From positions 1 through 64,000 of the forward strand of contig QXVZ01020756.1 in the NCBI GenBank assembly GCA_008931825.1: a stretch of 64,000 nt of DNA, given 5' to 3'. This document shows positions 47,001 through 55,941 of the stretch, one piece after another; within the stretch, counting starts at the first letter, position 1; every line of letters begins with the position of its first letter. The position numbers were made by a program, and so were the translations under genes. Origin of the DNA: Phallusia fumigata. Its lineage: Eukaryota; Chordata; Ascidiacea; Phlebobranchia; Ascidiidae. Below the pieces are notes generated by a model. That model did not search any database. It had not been told where the DNA came from and saw only the letters and a list, made by a program, of their open reading frames with translations.

Positions 47001-48065
47001 TGATTACTGATGATGGCATGAGTTATTGCCGAAATGATAGATGAATAAAGCATGTCACTTTTAAGAACTATTTGGGCCAGTATATTTTTGATATGAATCA
47101 GTTTATTTGAATACAATTAAAATTGCCTATGCCTAAAAACTATGTAAAAATTTATAACTATCATCTCATATGCAGGCCATGTGTATTTGACTGCATGTCG
47201 GCCTAGAACCAACAAATAAAATAATTTTTAACCCAGGATATGGACGTACCATAAACATACGACTTTTGCTTGTTGGATTTTAGTCTGACTTGATGAGTGT
47301 CAACATCCCACTGGCTCTCACATCCAGACTCCCTTTACAAGTTAAAAACAAGGGGTAAAATTGGAAAAAACAAGCATTCACAATTGGTCACACTTTTATT
47401 GCACTAATGTGCTAAAACACTGTTTTACAGTAAAAAGCACATTAATAACCAGTGTTTCATACCGAAACGAAACGGAACGAAATAAATAAATTTTGGTCCA
47501 ATTACCGGAACGAAATAAAAAAAATCAAAAAACCGGAACAGAACGAAATACCGCTATTTTTTATTCCAGTATTTCGGTCTTGATATATAACCCGGAAGAG
47601 TTGCTTGCAATTTCGTGTTTGATACCTAACATTATCCTTTTATCCCAAATGCTCCGATAATGTTTGTCTGGAGTCATCTGTTTGATCATAATTCTCAAAT
47701 GTTATGTGACGTAATAACCACCAAACAACGACCTTTTCGTGTTGCAACTTGCTTACTTTGTTCGGTTGAGAGCTTGTTTACCCTGCAGTTAGTTAGATTT
47801 GACGAGAAACACAGACCGAAATACCGAAAAAATCCCGTTATATTTTTGTTTCGGTCAGACCGGAACGAAATAAAAATATCGGTACCAGAACGAAATACCG
47901 AAATAAATAAATTGCCCAGACCGAATAACGTTATTTTCGTTCCGTTATGAAACACTGTTAACAACAACATAACATTAACAGATGAAAGATACTCAAAATT
48001 ACTTACCTTTTTATCATGGGTCTTGAGCGAATGCTCACTTTCACCCCTTCTATGTTGCTTGCCAT
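17433..48065 (-). CDS. CENPE: CENP-E-type mitotic kinesin (kinesin-7), complete, 53 exons
   Basis: The model gives 10251 nt (3416 aa plus stop) with phase preserved across 53 exons, from ATG at 48065 to tga at 17433. The N-terminal motor has P-loop GQTSSGKT (84-91), switch I NERSSRSH (193-200) and switch II DLAGSE (235-240). Its WDVD, RVF and YEEIAEPII segments and neck KPIVNEV fit CENP-E. About 2900 residues of Glu/Lys/Leu-rich coiled coil follow, and the protein ends CKNQ, a CaaX box like the farnesylated CKTQ of human CENP-E. CENP-E is a plus-end kinetochore motor for chromosome congression (established). Human CENP-E is about 2700 aa, so this one is longer. One junction (exon 44) seems to need a GC donor. 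An extra copy of exon 1 lies at 49448-49506. Confidence 0.93.
18940..19030 (+). repeat. tRNA-derived SINE-like fragment
   Basis: A B-box-like gggttcaaatcccaac is preceded by an A-box-like gtggcctatgtaac. The acceptor stem does not pair, so this is not a functional tRNA. It lies in the CENP-E intron 18409-19185. A second weak B-box-like word (ggatcgaatcc) lies at about 18640. Confidence 0.35.
20262..25287 (-). CDS. CENPE: CENP-E exons 35-47: distal coiled coil with tandemly duplicated exons
   Basis: Exons: 25287-25180, 24928-24833, 24039-23932, 23859-23794, 23573-23496, 23379-23299, 22850-22734, 22620-22543, 21779-21681, 21067-20993, 20751-20635, 20564-20496, 20318-20262. All are multiples of three with phase-0 borders. 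Exons 22850-22734, 21779-21681 and 20751-20635 are homologous to each other, sharing a LQ-x-KY-x-K start, a D-Y-x-x-VC-x-EV core and a following E-A-E, and lie about 1.05 kb apart. The 21067-20993 exon closes in phase only with a GC donor (aag then gcaggt). Confidence 0.85.
21131..21670. repeat. 26-bp minisatellite in CENP-E intron 43
   Basis: The unit caagtacaacaaatactttc plus six A recurs about 21 times with 26-base spacing and almost no variation. It starts only about ten bases past the donor of exon 21779-21681. The open frame across it on the plus strand is a by-product of low complexity and is not coding. Confidence 0.95.
21835..22380 (-). repeat. Unclassified interspersed family, copy 9
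   Basis: A reverse-oriented copy in a CENP-E intron with the ggcagaaacgcataggtccc block at 21973 and the gacaagcctgcagggg to aaaacaatatgtgg end at 22320-22364. It is shorter than copy 8 because internal blocks are missing. Confidence 0.6.
24325..24420 (+). repeat. tRNA-derived SINE-like fragment
   Basis: A Pol III A-box-like ttgcctagtggttac is followed about 45 bases later by a weak B-box-like ggttagtacctg. No cloverleaf acceptor stem is evident, so I call a SINE remnant and not a tRNA gene. It lies in the CENP-E intron between exons 36 and 37. Confidence 0.35.
25613..29748 (-). CDS. CENPE: CENP-E exon 34: 4136-nt coiled-coil exon
   Basis: One uninterrupted exon of 4136 nt encodes about 1378 residues (about 1462-2840) of Glu/Lys/Leu/Ser heptads with no membrane or globular segment. 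The acceptor is the AG at 29750-29749 and the donor follows the acagag at 25613. It enters in phase 1 and leaves in phase 0. The other 52 exons are all below 240 nt, so this exon carries 40 percent of the protein. Confidence 0.93.
30068..42550 (-). CDS. CENPE: CENP-E exons 11-33: proximal coiled coil
   Basis: Exons: 42550-42425, 42121-42016, 41708-41548, 41082-40972, 40614-40480, 40080-39918, 39634-39441, 38261-38214, 38125-37978, 37515-37467, 37134-36961, 36232-36136, 35575-35513, 35126-34962, 34793-34658, 34338-34128, 33879-33827, 33250-33024, 32150-31912, 31729-31549, 31427-31323, 30863-30698, 30298-30068. Nearly all are Glu/Lys/Gln/Leu heptad sequence with short polar breaks, for example residues near 40500 rich in Asp/Ser. 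Exons are 48-239 nt and both phase-0 and other junctions occur. All were chosen by phase closure plus GT-AG sites. Confidence 0.85.
32151..33023. other. Long introns without recognisable content
   Basis: This 873-base CENP-E intron, and likewise 42854-43572, 44133-44715, 45476-46067, 46187-46771, 38705-39440, 59260-60223, 60873-61158, 56434-57310 and 62664-63258, contain AT-rich sequence. In them I see no gene, RNA or well-defined element. Confidence 0.5.
36470..36942. repeat. 178-bp perfect palindrome, single N, and 107-bp direct copy
   Basis: Arms 36470-36647 and 36657-36834 are exact reverse complements with a 9-bp spacer. An N at 36835 is followed by 36836-36942, identical to the first 107 bases of the right arm. 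It lies in the CENP-E intron between exons 21 and 22. Exact arms beside a single N suggest a misjoined or inverted contig end, but a real hairpin is not excluded. Confidence 0.9.
38371..38704. mobile_element. hAT-type MITE, CAGTGGTTCCCAACC ends
   Basis: A 334-bp element with inverted ends CAGTGGTTCCCAACCTT and AGGTTGGGAACCACTG and the exact 8-bp duplication gcttagtg (38363-38370, 38705-38712). It lies in the CENP-E intron between exons 17 and 18. Confidence 0.9.
42734..48065 (-). CDS. CENPE: CENP-E exons 1-10: kinesin motor and neck
   Basis: Exons, 5' to 3' on the minus strand: 48065-48007, 47332-47250, 46861-46772, 46186-46068, 45475-45362, 45277-45128, 44793-44716, 44132-43978, 43699-43573, 42853-42734. 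The start reads [16 protein letters not shown], the first motor strand. Exon 4 carries the P-loop, exon 5 the LEIYNE helix, exon 6 switch I, exon 8 switch II with [14 protein letters not shown], and exon 9 [15 protein letters not shown]. Exon 10 holds the neck and the start of the coiled coil. All key nucleotide-binding residues are intact. Confidence 0.93.
47450..47957. mobile_element. hAT-type MITE rich in GGAACGAAATA, copy 2
   Basis: Same family as 828-1381, with ends CAGTGTTTCATACCG and GTTATGAAACACTG and an 8-bp flank ttaataac/ttaacaac (one mismatch). It lies in CENP-E intron 1. Most of it is repeated at 48942-49398 within the 1441-bp block. Confidence 0.82.
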
Positions 48066-48200
48066 TTTGCCTTCTGCGGTAACCTCTTTACAACAGGACA
48101 ACTACGTAAAACTACATACCGTACTCCATCAAACAATACATAAACCTGCTCTGCGCTTGCTCGACAAAAGCAATGAAGTGAATTAAAAACTCAAGTCAAA

Positions 48201-48208
48201 TTTGGCGC
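48201..48208. promoter_or_regulatory. E2F-like site upstream of CENP-E start
   Basis: TTTGGCGC matches the E2F/DP consensus TTTSGCGC and lies about 135 bases upstream of the CENP-E ATG. E2F-type control of mitotic genes is established in animals, so the location fits. A single 8-mer could be chance. The same site recurs at 49642-49649 in the duplicated block. Confidence 0.4.
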
Positions 48209-48496
48209 CTAGGTCTTGATCCATAGAAATAGTATTTTAATACGACGAGTCATCATAGAGATCAGTGCGAGTCATACATGGGATCAAAGAGAGTAAAACG
48301 ATGGGATAAAGCCACGATGGTACTATGATTGCAACGCAAGAATGTAAATTTTGTTTTTGTGCCACGGAAGTCGCATGAAAGAGCTTTATGTGGTTTTGGA
48401 GCCGCGGGTCAGTTGGGGGGGCAAAAGGGGCGATGCGCCACACCTCCCAAAAAATAAACGTAGTTTATTAAGGTAGGTTACCCCAGGAAATAATGG

Positions 48497-48549
48497 TAGC
48501 CGATTTACGTATGTCGAATGTCATCTTTGTGATTCGACAAATCGGCTAA
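48497..48549. repeat. Short hairpin and direct repeats upstream of CENP-E
   Basis: Arms tagccgattt...gtcgaat and attcgacaaatcggcta can pair around a loop of about a dozen bases, followed by two tandem tctaaaatcggctaaaaat-like words. It is present again in the duplicated block near 49938-49990. Function unknown. Confidence 0.5.
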
Positions 48550-49447
48550 AAATGTCTAAAATCGGCTAAAAATGGCGATGCGTAGGAAATATGTGACACA
48601 ACAATGACAGTATCACAAGTTAACAATATAAAATTACCAAAGGCTGCAAACATATCTTTTACATACTTATTCCAAGTACGATGACGCTAATTTCTCGCAT
48701 CCAATTAGGACACGCAATAACAAACGTAGGAGTCGACAAAAGATTCTAAATTGAGTTGTTGCCATAAAAAAATTGTCTGCAAAACAACGTTACAGCTAGT
48801 AGACAACACAATTAGACTGTTTTTTGTCGGATGTGGGTAATGGACCTTCCGAGGGGCTCGAACGAATTAGGAGTAATAAGTTGCCTAATTTTGTTAGCAC
48901 GAAGCCGGTTTGTAGAATGTGATTGATACATGCACCTGTANATTACCGGAACGAAATAAAAAAAATCAAAAAACCGGAACAGAACGAAATACCGCTATTT
49001 TTTATTCCGGTATTTCGGTCTTGATATATAACCCGGAAGAGTTGCTTGCAATTTCGTGTTTGATACCTAACATTATCCTTTTATCCCAAATGCTCCGATA
49101 ATGTTTGTCTGGAGTCATCTGTTTGATCATAATTCTCAAATGTTATGTGACGTAATAACCACCAAACAACGACCTTTTCGTGTTGCAACTTGCTTACTTT
49201 GTTCGGTTGAGAGCTTGTTTACCCTGCAGTTAGTTAGATTTGACGAGAAACACAGACCGAAATACCGAAAAAATCCCGTTATATTTTTGTTTCGGTCAGA
49301 CCGGAACGAAATAAAAATATCGGTACCGGAACGAAATACCGAAATAAATAAATTGCCCAGACCGAATAACGTTATTTTCGTTCCGTTATGAAACACTGTT
49401 AACAACAACATAACATTAACAGATGAAAGATACTCAAAATTACTTAC

Positions 49448-49506
49448 CTTTTTATCATGGGTCTTGAGCGAATGCTCACTTTCACCCCTTCTATGTTGCT
49501 TGCCAT
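49448..49506 (-). pseudogene. Duplicate copy of CENP-E exon 1
   Basis: An identical copy of exon 1 (start codon, first 19 codons and donor) lies 1441 bases upstream of the one used in the model, inside the block 48942-50381 that repeats 47501-48940. If the block is real it could act as an alternative first exon. If it is an assembly artefact, only one copy exists in the genome. I call it a duplicate and not an independent gene. Confidence 0.6.
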
Positions 49507-49999
49507 TTTGCCTTCTGCGGTAACCTCTTTACAACAGGACAACTACGTAAAACTACATACCGTACTCCATCAAACAATACATAAACCTGCTCTGCGCTTG
49601 CTCGACAAAAGCAATGAAGTGAATTAAAAACTCAAGTCAAATTTGGCGCCTAGGTCTTGATCCATAGAAATAGTATTTTAATACGACGAGTCATCATAGA
49701 GATCAGTGCGAGTCATACATGGGATCAAAGAGAGTAAAACGATGGGATAAAGCCACGATGGTACTATGATTGCAACGCAAGAATGTAAATTTTGTTTTTG
49801 TGCCACGGAAGTCGCATGAAAGAGCTTTATGTGGTTTTGGAGCCGCGGGTCAGTTGGGGGGGCAAAAGGGGCGATGCGCCACACCTCCCAAAAAATAAAC
49901 GTAGTTTATTAAGGTAGGTTACCCCAGGAAATAATGGTAGCCGATTTACGTATGTCGAATGTCATCTTTGTGATTCGACAAATCGGCTAAAAATGTCTA

Positions 50000-51850
50000 A
50001 AATCGGCTAAAAATGGCGATGCGTAGGAAATATGTGACACAACAATGACAGTATCACAAGTTAACAATATAAAATTACCAAAGGCTGCAAACATATCTTT
50101 TACATACTTATTCCAAGTACGATGACGCTAATTTCTCGCATCCAATTAGGACACGCAATAACAAACGTAGGAGTCGACAAAAGATTCTAAATTGAGTTGT
50201 TGCCATAAAAAAATTGTCTGCAAAACAACGTTACAGCTAGTAGACAACACAATTAGACTGTTTTTTGTCGGATGTGGGTAATGGACCTTCCGAGGGGCTC
50301 GAACGAATTAGGAGTAATAAGTTGCCTAATTTTGTTAGCACGAAGCCGGTTTGTAGAATGTGATTGATACATGCACCTGTAATGTAGCAATTTGGCAAGG
50401 ATATGAAATATACAGGAAGATATATCCACATCATGTGGGTTATAATCCCACTTCGGTCGATTGTGTTTCCATGAACAAGAAACTGCATTGCTTCAACCCA
50501 AAGAACCCGATGGGTTGACACCAACTTTCAAAATTCAGTTAAAAGATGATCCAACGGGACTGCAATGAGGCAGGTAGCTCGACGGTGGACTCATTATGAG
50601 CACAACGCTTTCAACTGTAGGATTTACCAACCGACTATAAAGCACACAAACAGTCCAAATTGGCGGTTAACCTACGCCCTACAATCATCCTTTTTCTGGG
50701 CTTCATGCCTATAAGCCCATCCAGTGACAATCTTTATTAAAGCTACACAGTTGGGAACTGAAAAAAGAGCTCACGTAAGAAAAAAGGCAACAAAAATAAT
50801 AAAGTCGCATGACAGATAGTAACTACAAACAAACAAACACACACAGGTATACTATTTTTTGCACCGCAACAAATTGTACAATTACATACAAAACCTGAAT
50901 ATCGCGAATTATAGATAATAAAATGTTGAACCCTGCTACTATAGGCTTTTAAACCCCGAGAAAATTTAACTAAAACGTATTACTAAAAACGTCTAACTTA
51001 TGTAAAATATAATTTTAAATGAAATGCTACAGCGGCAATATAGGCACGGATCCTTTAAAGCTTTTAAAAAAAATCAGAGAACTAAAATATCGCATAAAAG
51101 TTTAAACAGATATTTCTTTCGGAATCAACAGAAACAAATCTTAAGCCAGTGATGCACTCTGACAAAGAAAAACCTGAAAATTATGAAGGTCAAAGTGCAT
51201 GGTGACAATACGTACCGACTTCACAAAATTTACAATCCTGTTGTCAATTAATAATGCATAGGAAATACGGTACAACTAAGGCAATATGACAAGTGCACAA
51301 AATACGAAGCTAACAAAGGCTGCAACACGGCTACAATAAGATCCCATTTAAGCAATAAAAACGTAAAATGAAACTTTAGTCCTACAATCTGGATTAGCTG
51401 ATCTTTCCATATGGACAAAAAAGCCTTGCTTTACTAAGTATAAAAACAGCCGATTTTAGACATTTTTTATGTCTAGTCACCCGATCAAAAATAGGACTTT
51501 AGGATCCTGGACGAATAAAACTTACGAACGCCAATCCCCACTTGCTACAGTAATTTTCTTCAAAGATAGGTGTCTCATTGCCCAGAACGTTTTAACAAAT
51601 TGCGAAAAAACGCCAGCGCTACAAGACAACACAAGTTGAAGACTTGGGGTTCTTTGCTGGGGTCGTGGGGGCCCTTTTTGGGGGGTACTGGGTGGATTGA
51701 AGTGATGCGGCTTTTCCTGGGGCCTCGGAAGGTTTGGGGGTAAGTTCCTTAATTTTGTCAGCAGGAAGGTCCCTTCCTGTTTGTAGAATGTAGTCGATAC
51801 GTGCAACCTGTGGTGGAGCAATATTGGTAAGCTTGGCTATGGAATACAAT
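50000..51850. repeat. Old tandem duplication downstream of KIF28-like gene
   Basis: Segments around 50010-50390 and 51260-51830 share ordered, diverged blocks: gcataggaaatacgg versus gcgtaggaaatatg, caaaggctgcaa, agacaacacaa, aattttgtcagca versus aattttgttagca, and gtttgtagaatg. This is an ancient duplication of about 1.3 kb, much older than the 1441-bp block. It includes the two CVV-ending frames. Confidence 0.55.
51619..51807 (-). CDS. Candidate alternative terminal exon of KIF28-like gene ending in CVVL
   Basis: An acceptor-like cag at 51810-51808 is followed by 62 open codons starting VARIDYILQTGRDLPADKIK, rich in Pro/Lys/Ser, and ending SSTCVVL then tag. It is in phase 0, so it can be spliced directly from the 52295 donor. 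C-V-V-L would be a geranylgeranyl-type CaaX box. A degraded relative lies at about 50237-50384. Support is the open frame, phase fit and CaaX; transcript evidence is absent. It could also be a chance ORF in an old duplication. Confidence 0.35.
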   Translation of the reverse strand, partial: VARIDYILQTGRDLPADKIKELTPKPSEAPGKAASLQSTQYPPKRAPTTPAKNPKSSTCVVL

Positions 51851-52160
51851 TAACAAGTATATTAAACAGGTTTGGCGTGTCGTTAACCTACAGACTCATA
51901 ATTGAATCCTCGTGTGAAAATCACTGGCCCCAAAGTAAGTCGAATCAGAGTTGGTTACGAAGCATTCATGTACAGCAAGGGGTAAGTTTCACGCCTATAG
52001 CAGGCCTGGGGTGCAGTATTATTTACATCAAAATGTCGTTGACGAAGGCGAACATGACAGCTTATGCACTTGCATGTAACTTATAGTTAATGGCAGTAGA
52101 ACGTGTACAAATATTCATGTCCACAATCATAAGAAACACACATACAATCAAATGGCTTAC

Positions 52161-52200
52161 CTGGTAATTAACGATGTAAGATTGCTTTAACCGGTTCAGC
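52161..52200 (-). other. 40-nt cassette exon candidate at KIF28-like 3' end
   Basis: The terminal exon has a good acceptor (aacacag) and, 40 bases in, a perfect cag-gtaagc donor just past the stop codon. In the frame used it stops after [10 protein letters not shown]. In another frame it is open ([13 protein letters not shown]) but would need the previous exon to end in phase 2, which I could not find. It may be an optional exon that controls which C-terminus is made. Confidence 0.3.
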
Positions 52201-55200
52201 CTGTGTTAAAATCACAACAACTCAGTTGAAACATAAACATTACAGCAGGTAAGCCATTTGAATGAACAGACTACAAGGGAGGGTGTGAACTTACCAATAT
52301 CATGGTTTCCTTTTTGCTTTTTGCTTCTTTAACCACTTTGGCGATGAGATCCTGGAAGAAAGAAACAAGATAATATTTGTTGGAATGACTTTTGTTGTTG
52401 AATATGAGAGGTCTGACAAACTATAAAGGGTTATATATCAAATACCTGTGTTACATTTTGGTCATTGTATTTGGCCCACAAGAGTAATTGCAAAGGTTGT
52501 ATACCCGTGTCTGAAATCAATAGCTGAATCTTCCCTAAAACCTACATGGATGACACCTAGGCAAAATCTAACTTGCTTTTTTTCAGCCTAATTTCAAAAA
52601 GAAGAAAAAACTTTTTTAACAAAAATCGTGTTTCCGAATTGGAATTTACCAGTTTGTTTTGCATGTTATCCATCTTTCTTTTGTTATCTTCGTTTTCTTT
52701 CCTCAGTTTCACGTTTGCCTTTTCCACCTGCGAAAATCGATTTCGAATTAATTAACACAATCTAAGGTAAACGACCAGGAAAAGTGTACAATCCCTTAAA
52801 AATCATCTTTTTAGCAACAAAGTTATTAAAACTGAAAACGAACACAAAAAGTACTATAGACAATTACTGCTAAAAATTCGAAAATTTAACCAACAAAATT
52901 TGCAATAGACGCTTGCCCAAATTATTTTCTTCCATATACGACAGGATCCTGGCCTTAAAACTGATTTAAACCAAGCCTGTTTTGGATAATACATAATGTG
53001 GCAATATGCGACCAGATACGAGTTAAAACTTCTTTTAATATCCAGTAAAAACGTAAACGTGACAAACCAATCTTGCCGCAGCGAGAAGTATCCCGATAAT
53101 AAATGTTTTAGTATCCGACCAGAAAAATATTTTAATGTTCCACAAGATCCGGGTAGTAAAATGTGTCAATATCCGGCCAGATCCGGATAGCAAAAATGGG
53201 TCAAAATGTATGAAACATTTTACCTCATTTTGTGCCTTTTTTGAGTTGGAAATAGTTTTCTGCAAGTGTTTAAGTTCCGATTCCTGACGTTTAAGGTTCC
53301 CAGGTTTTCCAGTAGCAACAAGCGTTACTGGTGCTGCGGGTTTCTCTGCTTTGTACGTCAGTACCCCTTCCTCTTGCGCCAAAAGTTCCTTTGTAGACAT
53401 TTTCAACTTTTTCGCATCAGGGGCCTGAATGTTGGATAACAAAGATTTTATTTTAATAAAGCGCAAACTTATTGCCAATATCAAAACTGTCTTCGTTGTA
53501 TTATCCCACTACAGTAACTGCAGACGCTGTTGAAGATTGTTGAAATCCAAAAATGTTTATTGTTTGGTCAATCTTAGGCTGCTTACCTCCTCCCGTTGCT
53601 TTCCGAGGACCTGAATCGTGATGGGATGATTTTCCATCTGTGTTAGTAACTGTGGAAAACAGATATTATTCCAACGATTTGCAAAAATGCAAATTGTTGT
53701 ACCGTAATTTTTGCGCAATTTTGTGCTACCAATTTTGTTGTCACGTGACTTTACCTGTTCAGTAACGGGTTGCGCAGAAAACATTTTTTCGAAGTTGATC
53801 TCGCAGTTAGCCGACGCCTTGACACGGGAACTGCTGTTCCATTCCGATGACAGGTGGAATTTAAAACGACAGAAAATCTAAAAACAAAGTCTGATAAATC
53901 TTTGTAAGGTGAAGTCAAAAAATGCCAGCCAGGTGCCTGCTTTCGGAACATACATCCTGTAAGACAAGGAAATATCAGCTTGACCCGTAAACCACGTTTA
54001 TTTTTGAGGCAACCACTGAAAGTTTGGTGCATTGTTACGCAATGTTTAACTCAATGCCCAACCTGCAAATGTCGTCGAGAATTATACGCAAATAAAGAAA
54101 AAATGATTTTTCATGTTAACGTAAACAAATTCTTTTCCATACATGTAATCCTAGTCGCAGAAACGACCTTAAAAGTTTTCAAAAAAAATGATGGTACCAT
54201 ATTAGACCCAAACTACAATCATCAAATACATCGCAACAATTTATAATTCTCTTTATGTTGCTGACCTCAGCATACTTTCTTGGCAATCCCATAATCTTGT
54301 TAATCTTGATCTGAAATTTGAGATTACGCTTCTTCAGCTCAGATGGGTCTTCAACGAAATCATCCTCACCCAGTTTCACCCCCTCCATGTTACAGGGGTT
54401 CGCTTCTATCGTCATCATACCCACCTCAGAACCCTTGTAATCCCGGATAGGGACCGTATCACTTGTGTCCATCTGTGAGCAGGGGAAAACTGGGGTAACT
54501 TTTGGGGCTTTGCAACATAGTGGGCACGAAATTGGGGCTTAGTTATAACTTAATATCTTTATGACAAAGCGCATCTTTATGACAACATTGGGTGAAATCA
54601 AAGTAACCTAGGCAAACGAATGTGTTGGGACAAGGTCCGTATCCAGATATTATCTGTGTGCTATTATTGTTTAAAAAAATGCGCGCGTATATGTTTTAAA
54701 ATGTGGGTTACAAAATTAAGGTTGCGCAGTCACAAACTAAAAAACACTAAATAATGCGCGGTTTCTGTGTCAATACTTGCCAAGTAAGCAAGGCTTTGCA
54801 GAAAGACGTAGGAAGATCCCACTATGACGTCACTGTTCTCTCCTTGGCAGAATGGTGATTTGTCCTTCGAGACAACATACATTTTTTCGTCTGAGGCGGC
54901 GCCCAAACTATTATATTTACACACTCGATAACAGTTTTTGTAGCGCTTCATTTACACTGATCTTAAACAGCAGCAAAAAGGTGTTGATTTAAAATTGTAA
55001 CGCTTTTAGTAGCAACCTAATTATTAGCTTAATAGTTAAGTGATAACAAGACATTTAAGTAACATGTGTCTGGTTTTGATTTCACAAATTAATTTTTACC
55101 ATTTTATTTTTTAGCAAATCGTATTGTGTCAAATAAAACAAATCCACACCTGGTCTTTGTTCCAATCATCATCTTCCTCGACATACATTTGATACATTTC

Positions 55201-55941
55201 TTGCATCGCGTATTTTCGGTTAACGAAATCGTTCTTGTCCCACATATATTCGTTGCCAGTGACTAGGTTTCTCGCTTTGATGGATACCTGCACACGCAAG
55301 GAAATGCTAACTGTTAAGAGTGATTCCCGATAGTGATATTTTCTACCAACGGTATGTCCCACCACAAAAAATGGATAGATATGTAATGTTCTGCTATATT
55401 TTAAAAGTTAGTCAAGCTGGTTTCTTAGTTTTTTCCGTGATATATTACACACACATGTTATACTACAACTATAATCCACAAAAAGTTGCCCGAAGTCAGG
55501 TTTAGTGTCTGATATGCACTGACATAAAAGTAAATCCCTACAAGTCATAGAAATAAATGTCACCAAAAACTACTTTTGATATATTTCTTTTGTACAATGC
55601 CTTGAAAGAAAGTCATCTCGAAAGGGTCTATAACTCTTAAAAATGATGCTAAAAGATTAAAAATATTTCGAAGTTGATTTCAAACTTACGATCTTGTCTT
55701 TTCGAGGTTGACAAGTTTTTTTTTTGTTTTAGCAATAACAATCTCAAATTTATCTACAAAGTTTTAAATTACAAACGATCACGTAAACAAACCTCGGTCC
55801 TCCCTTCCTTCAGGCCTCTTGCTTGGGGACTTATAAGAGCAATCTCGTAAATCATTTTCTGGTCCAATTCTTCTGACATCGCGTTTGCTTCATTCACCAT
55901 CGGCATCACCTGGATGAGATCTTCCTGAAGGAGAATGTCCT
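52168..55941 (-). CDS. KIF28: KIF28-like exons l-u: post-FHA region and tail
   Basis: Exons: 55941-55793, 55287-55150, 54864-54781, 54472-54266, 53877-53755, 53649-53587, 53424-53224, 52727-52650, 52351-52295, 52200-52168. The exon 54864-54781 ends LQSLAYL and closes in phase 0 only with a GC donor (ttg then gcaagt). The next exon gives [11 protein letters not shown], a kinesin-3-like C2/KIF1B-region segment. The last exons are Lys/Glu coiled coil ending [10 protein letters not shown]. The terminal exon is the least certain part. Confidence 0.75.

Larger units (their letters stand above)
47501..50381. repeat. 1441-bp near-identical direct duplication around a single N
   Basis: Bases 47501-48940 and 48942-50381 are almost identical. 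The two differences I noticed are A/G changes at 47568 versus 49009 and at 47886 versus 49327. They are separated by one N at 48941. The block holds most of the GGAACGAAATA hAT element, CENP-E exon 1 and its upstream region. A single N exactly at the junction suggests an unresolved contig overlap or two haplotypes placed in tandem. Confidence 0.9.
48066..52160. other. Intergenic region between CENP-E start and KIF28-like 3' end
   Basis: Holds the CENP-E upstream sequence, the 1441-bp duplication and the older duplication. A minus-strand AATAAA at about 50736-50741 could serve a long KIF28-like 3' UTR. No independent gene is supported in the rest (50530-51250 in particular shows nothing recognisable). 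Confidence 0.55.
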
